Shown: positions 5,960-7,272 of the stretch, piece by piece
Numbering within the stretch: position 1 is the stretch's first letter
How the letters are laid out: every line of letters begins with the position of its first letter
Assembly (NCBI GenBank): GCA_937915965.1
Contig: CALGHC010000057.1
Location: forward strand, 1 to 7,272
Source: an uncultured Myxococcales bacterium
GTDB lineage: Bacteria > Myxococcota_A > UBA9042
Length of the DNA: 7,272 nucleotides
Direction of reading: 5' to 3'
Notes under the pieces: model-generated
The model's input: only the letters and a program-made list of their open reading frames with translations
Told to the model about the DNA's origin: nothing
The model's database searches: none
Position numbers and translations under genes: made by a program

Positions 5960-6230
5960 GTGAATAGGAGTGAGCAGAATCCCTATGTTACTCAGAACGA
6001 CCTCACAGATCGTCCTCCCATCCCACACGCGAGCTTCACGCTCGCGGCGTGTCCCCATTGCCGTGTTGCGGCGTTTGGTGGTGCTTGCAGCTCATCGTTA
6101 GGGAGTGAGTGGGCAGGCCTCCCCCTCCGGGGGGCGACCAAGCTGAGCAACCCGGTTCCAATCATTCGTCTCTCACTCCTGTTTTCTTTTCTTCGGCGGC
6201 CGCCAGCACGGGCCGCCGAAGTTTTTTTTT
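5960..6230 (+). ncRNA. candidate sigma-54-dependent small RNA, about 270 nt
   Basis: The transcript would run from the predicted sigma-54 start to the U-tract of the terminator. Its 5' end (5962-5974) pairs over 13 positions, two of them G-U, with 6172-6184. Inside is a hairpin of ACACGC+GAGC (6025-6034) against GCTC+GCGTGT (6040-6052), with a three-base bulge. A CCCCC/GGGGG hairpin follows at 6121-6133. C-rich segments resembling anti-Shine-Dalgarno motifs are at 6014-6024, 6118-6128 and 6172-6180. I do not recognise it as tmRNA, RNase P RNA, SRP RNA or a riboswitch. The closed-end shape loosely resembles 6S RNA, but it is longer than usual. A 38-codon open frame (5985-6101) lies within it. 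Its AGGAG is 14 bases from the ATG, so coding is doubtful. Confidence 0.5.
6191..6230 (+). terminator. strong intrinsic terminator
   Basis: Arms CTTCGGCGGCC (6191-6201) and GGCCGCCGAAG (6211-6221) are perfect 11-base complements around a nine-base loop, followed at once by nine T (6222-6230). There is no T-run in the right place on the other strand, so it acts on plus-strand transcripts. It is 438 bases past the lipid kinase stop, so it more probably ends the sigma-54 transcript. Confidence 0.93.
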
Positions 6231-6291
6231 GCGACGCCCCGGCGCGCCCTGGCGCCCCCCGGTTCGCCGATTCGTCGGGCCCGTCGGTGGA

Positions 6292-6321
6292 TTGACACTG
6301 TGTCCTCGGCCGCAGTATCCC
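6292..6321 (+). promoter_or_regulatory. weak promoter candidate for the Clp_N gene
   Basis: A perfect -35 TTGACA (6292-6297) is followed after 18 bases by TATCCC (6316-6321), which matches only the first three -10 positions. It lies about 180 bases upstream of the start at 6502 and just after the terminator, where a new promoter is expected. Confidence 0.3.
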
Positions 6322-6501
6322 CAATCCTCTCCCGGCTGGGCGGGTGCAGGACGAGGCCGCTGATCGGCACCAGGTTGGAGCCGCCTCGCCGCAGCCGGCT
6401 GGGAAAAGACGACGGCGGCGAGGCAGCGGACGGTCGTATGCGGCCCTCCGGGCGCGTTCGGACGGCGCGGTGCCGTGGGCGCCGCGGGAGAGCACCAATC
6501 G

Positions 6502-7272
6502 ATGTGGGACCGACTCTCGCTTGAGACCCGCAGCATCGTCGCAGAGGCCGACGAGATGGCGCGGGCTAGCGGTCAACAGACTGCATCGGTTCACTATCTG
6601 CTCGCCGCATTCGTGGCGCCCTGCCAGGCGCGCGAGGTCCTCGCCGAGGCCGGCGTTGATCACGACCAGGTCCTCGACGCGTTCACAAAGCTCAAGGGTC
6701 GGGACGAGCCCGCCGAGAGCTTGATCGAGATTCATGAGCAGGCTGCTCTCCTCGCGGAGAGCGCCCAGGCCGATCAGATCACCTCCACGATTCTGCTGGC
6801 GAGCGTGCTGCGGGTGCGCCGCGCGCTGGCGTCGCGCGTGCTCAGCCTTGCTGGGGTCAACGTCCCGAGTCTGCGCGCGCGGGCCATTGGCCGCGTGACC
6901 CTCGGCTCCGACCGGGCCGCCTGGACGCGCAATCGGCTCGAGGCAGGTCAGGCCGTCGCCCGCCGCCGCGGCGAGGAAGGCGTCGCTGGCGTCGATGACG
7001 ACGATGCAGGCGAGCCGCCCATGAAGGGTCCGCGAGCCGAACGGCCGCCGCCGCCCGCTCAACCCGATCTCCGGCCGCTTCCGGTCGAAGAGGCGATGCG
7101 CCGCGACGCCCCATCTGCGTATGCGCGCACGCAAGTGGCGACAGCGGTGCAGGTCGACCCGGCTGACGGGGATCGCGGAATCGACGGCGAAAGCGGCCAC
7201 GACCGCGAGGGCAGCGACCGCGATGTTCGTGGCGACCACGACGACCGCGACGACAGCGACGACCGCGACGAC
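6502..7272 (+). CDS. Clp N-terminal double-repeat domain protein with disordered Asp-rich region, partial
   Basis: The frame stays open for 257 codons from the ATG at 6502 to the window edge. Residues about 5-62 and 73-131 form the two Clp_N repeats. Repeat one has the VHYLLAAF segment, the family's xHLLLALL, followed by VLAEAGVD. Repeat two has STILLASVLRV and LSLAGVNVPSL. In ClpA/ClpC this domain recognises substrates and adaptors. Here residues 132-257 are Pro/Arg- then Asp/Arg-rich and look disordered, and no AAA+ Walker motif follows. An ordinary Clp ATPase subunit is therefore unlikely at least up to the edge. GGGAG lies 11 bases before the ATG, a slightly long spacing. An in-frame GTG at 6475 is an alternative, but the domain begins right after the ATG. 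The C-terminal part and true function are unseen. Confidence 0.85.
   Translation, partial: MWDRLSLETRSIVAEADEMARASGQQTASVHYLLAAFVAPCQAREVLAEAGVDHDQVLDAFTKLKGRDEPAESLIEIHEQAALLAESAQADQITSTILLASVLRVRRALASRVLSLAGVNVPSLRARAIGRVTLGSDRAAWTRNRLEAGQAVARRRGEEGVAGVDDDDAGEPPMKGPRAERPPPPAQPDLRPLPVEEAMRRDAPSAYARTQVATAVQVDPADGDRGIDGESGHDREGSDRDVRGDHDDRDDSDDRDD
7237..7272 (+). repeat. 18-bp repeat encoding Asp/Arg residues at window edge
   Basis: A 15-base unit GACGACCGCGACGAC occurs at 7240-7254 and again at 7258-7272, separated by AGC, giving an 18-base period and the residues DDRDD-S-DDRDD. Looser DR and DH repeats begin near 7158. The array touches the edge and may continue. Confidence 0.7.

Larger units (their letters stand above)
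5754..6501. other. 748-base gap without a supported protein gene
   Basis: Three parts can be told apart. Bases 5754-5933 hold repeated GAGAC motifs and a perfect inverted repeat. Bases 5934-6230 hold a sigma-54 promoter, a structured transcript and a strong terminator. In 6231-6501 I see only a weak promoter candidate and the ribosome site of the next gene. An open frame across 5849-6295 reads through the terminator, and a minus-strand frame at 5992-7239 is antisense to the Clp_N gene. Neither looks coding. Confidence 0.7.

Noticed and set aside
6151..6169. GGTTCCAATC at 6154-6163, resembling a tRNA or tmRNA T-loop
   Set aside because: The flanking five-base segments are not complementary, the purine after TTC is missing, and no acceptor stem or anticodon arm is present.
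5960..6190. Candidate RNA as an ordinary 6S RNA
   Set aside because: The end-to-end helix is similar in shape, but the molecule is longer than typical, internal hairpins do not match the single long rod with a central bubble, and a sigma-54 promoter would be unusual. It is kept open only as a weak alternative.
5849..6295. 148-residue plus-strand frame covering the candidate RNA
   Set aside because: It would begin with TTG without a ribosome site, crosses the sigma-54 promoter, and reads through the strong terminator.
5992..7239. 415-residue minus-strand frame at the right end
   Set aside because: It is antisense to the Clp_N double repeat and to the terminator region. Its sequence is Arg-rich and featureless.

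Overview
The window is strongly G+C-rich, with nearly every third codon position G or C. It most resembles a chromosomal segment of a myxobacterium (phylum Myxococcota). The main reason is the large minus-strand protein at 1473-3824. It joins an MJ0042-type zinc ribbon, a GYF_2 domain, one membrane helix and a TonB-like C-terminus, the layout of the myxobacterial gliding protein GltJ/AgmX. No insertion sequence, integrase, tRNA, rRNA or CRISPR array is visible.

Layout. Positions 1-1164 hold a tight minus-strand cluster transcribed right to left: thymidine kinase (tdk), a 159-residue unknown protein, and the first 15 codons of a gene that leaves the window. Each pair overlaps by 4 bases (GTGA, ATGA). 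After a roughly 300-base gap, still on the minus strand, come the GltJ-like protein (1473-3824) and, upstream of it, a 186-residue unknown protein (3979-4539). A divergent intergenic region (4540-4799) separates these from a plus-strand diacylglycerol-kinase-family lipid kinase (4800-5753). A 748-base stretch (5754-6501) has no convincing protein gene. A plus-strand gene beginning with a Clp N-terminal double-repeat domain (6502 onward) then runs off the right edge into an Asp/Arg-rich repeat.

The most interesting part is the gap at 5754-6501. It contains a near-consensus sigma-54 promoter (5934-5948) and, about 270 bases later, a strong intrinsic terminator (6191-6230). From the predicted transcript start, the first bases of the RNA (5962-5974) can pair over 13 positions with bases just before the terminator (6172-6184). 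A second internal copy of the same 8-mer (6102-6109) could compete for that 3' strand. A perfect inverted repeat lies near -112 and three GAGAC repeats spaced 20-21 bases apart lie further upstream, where enhancer-binding proteins for sigma-54 normally sit. I interpret this as an uncharacterised sigma-54-dependent small RNA, possibly with two exclusive folds. No known RNA family was recognised by eye.

How the genes may work together. tdk supplies dTMP by salvage and is probably co-translated with its two downstream genes. The GltJ-like protein is an envelope-spanning protein with a cytoplasmic sensor or adaptor end and a periplasmic TonB-like end; it is not surrounded here by other recognisable gliding genes. 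The lipid kinase and the Clp_N protein appear to be separate units. Functional links between these units are not shown by the sequence.
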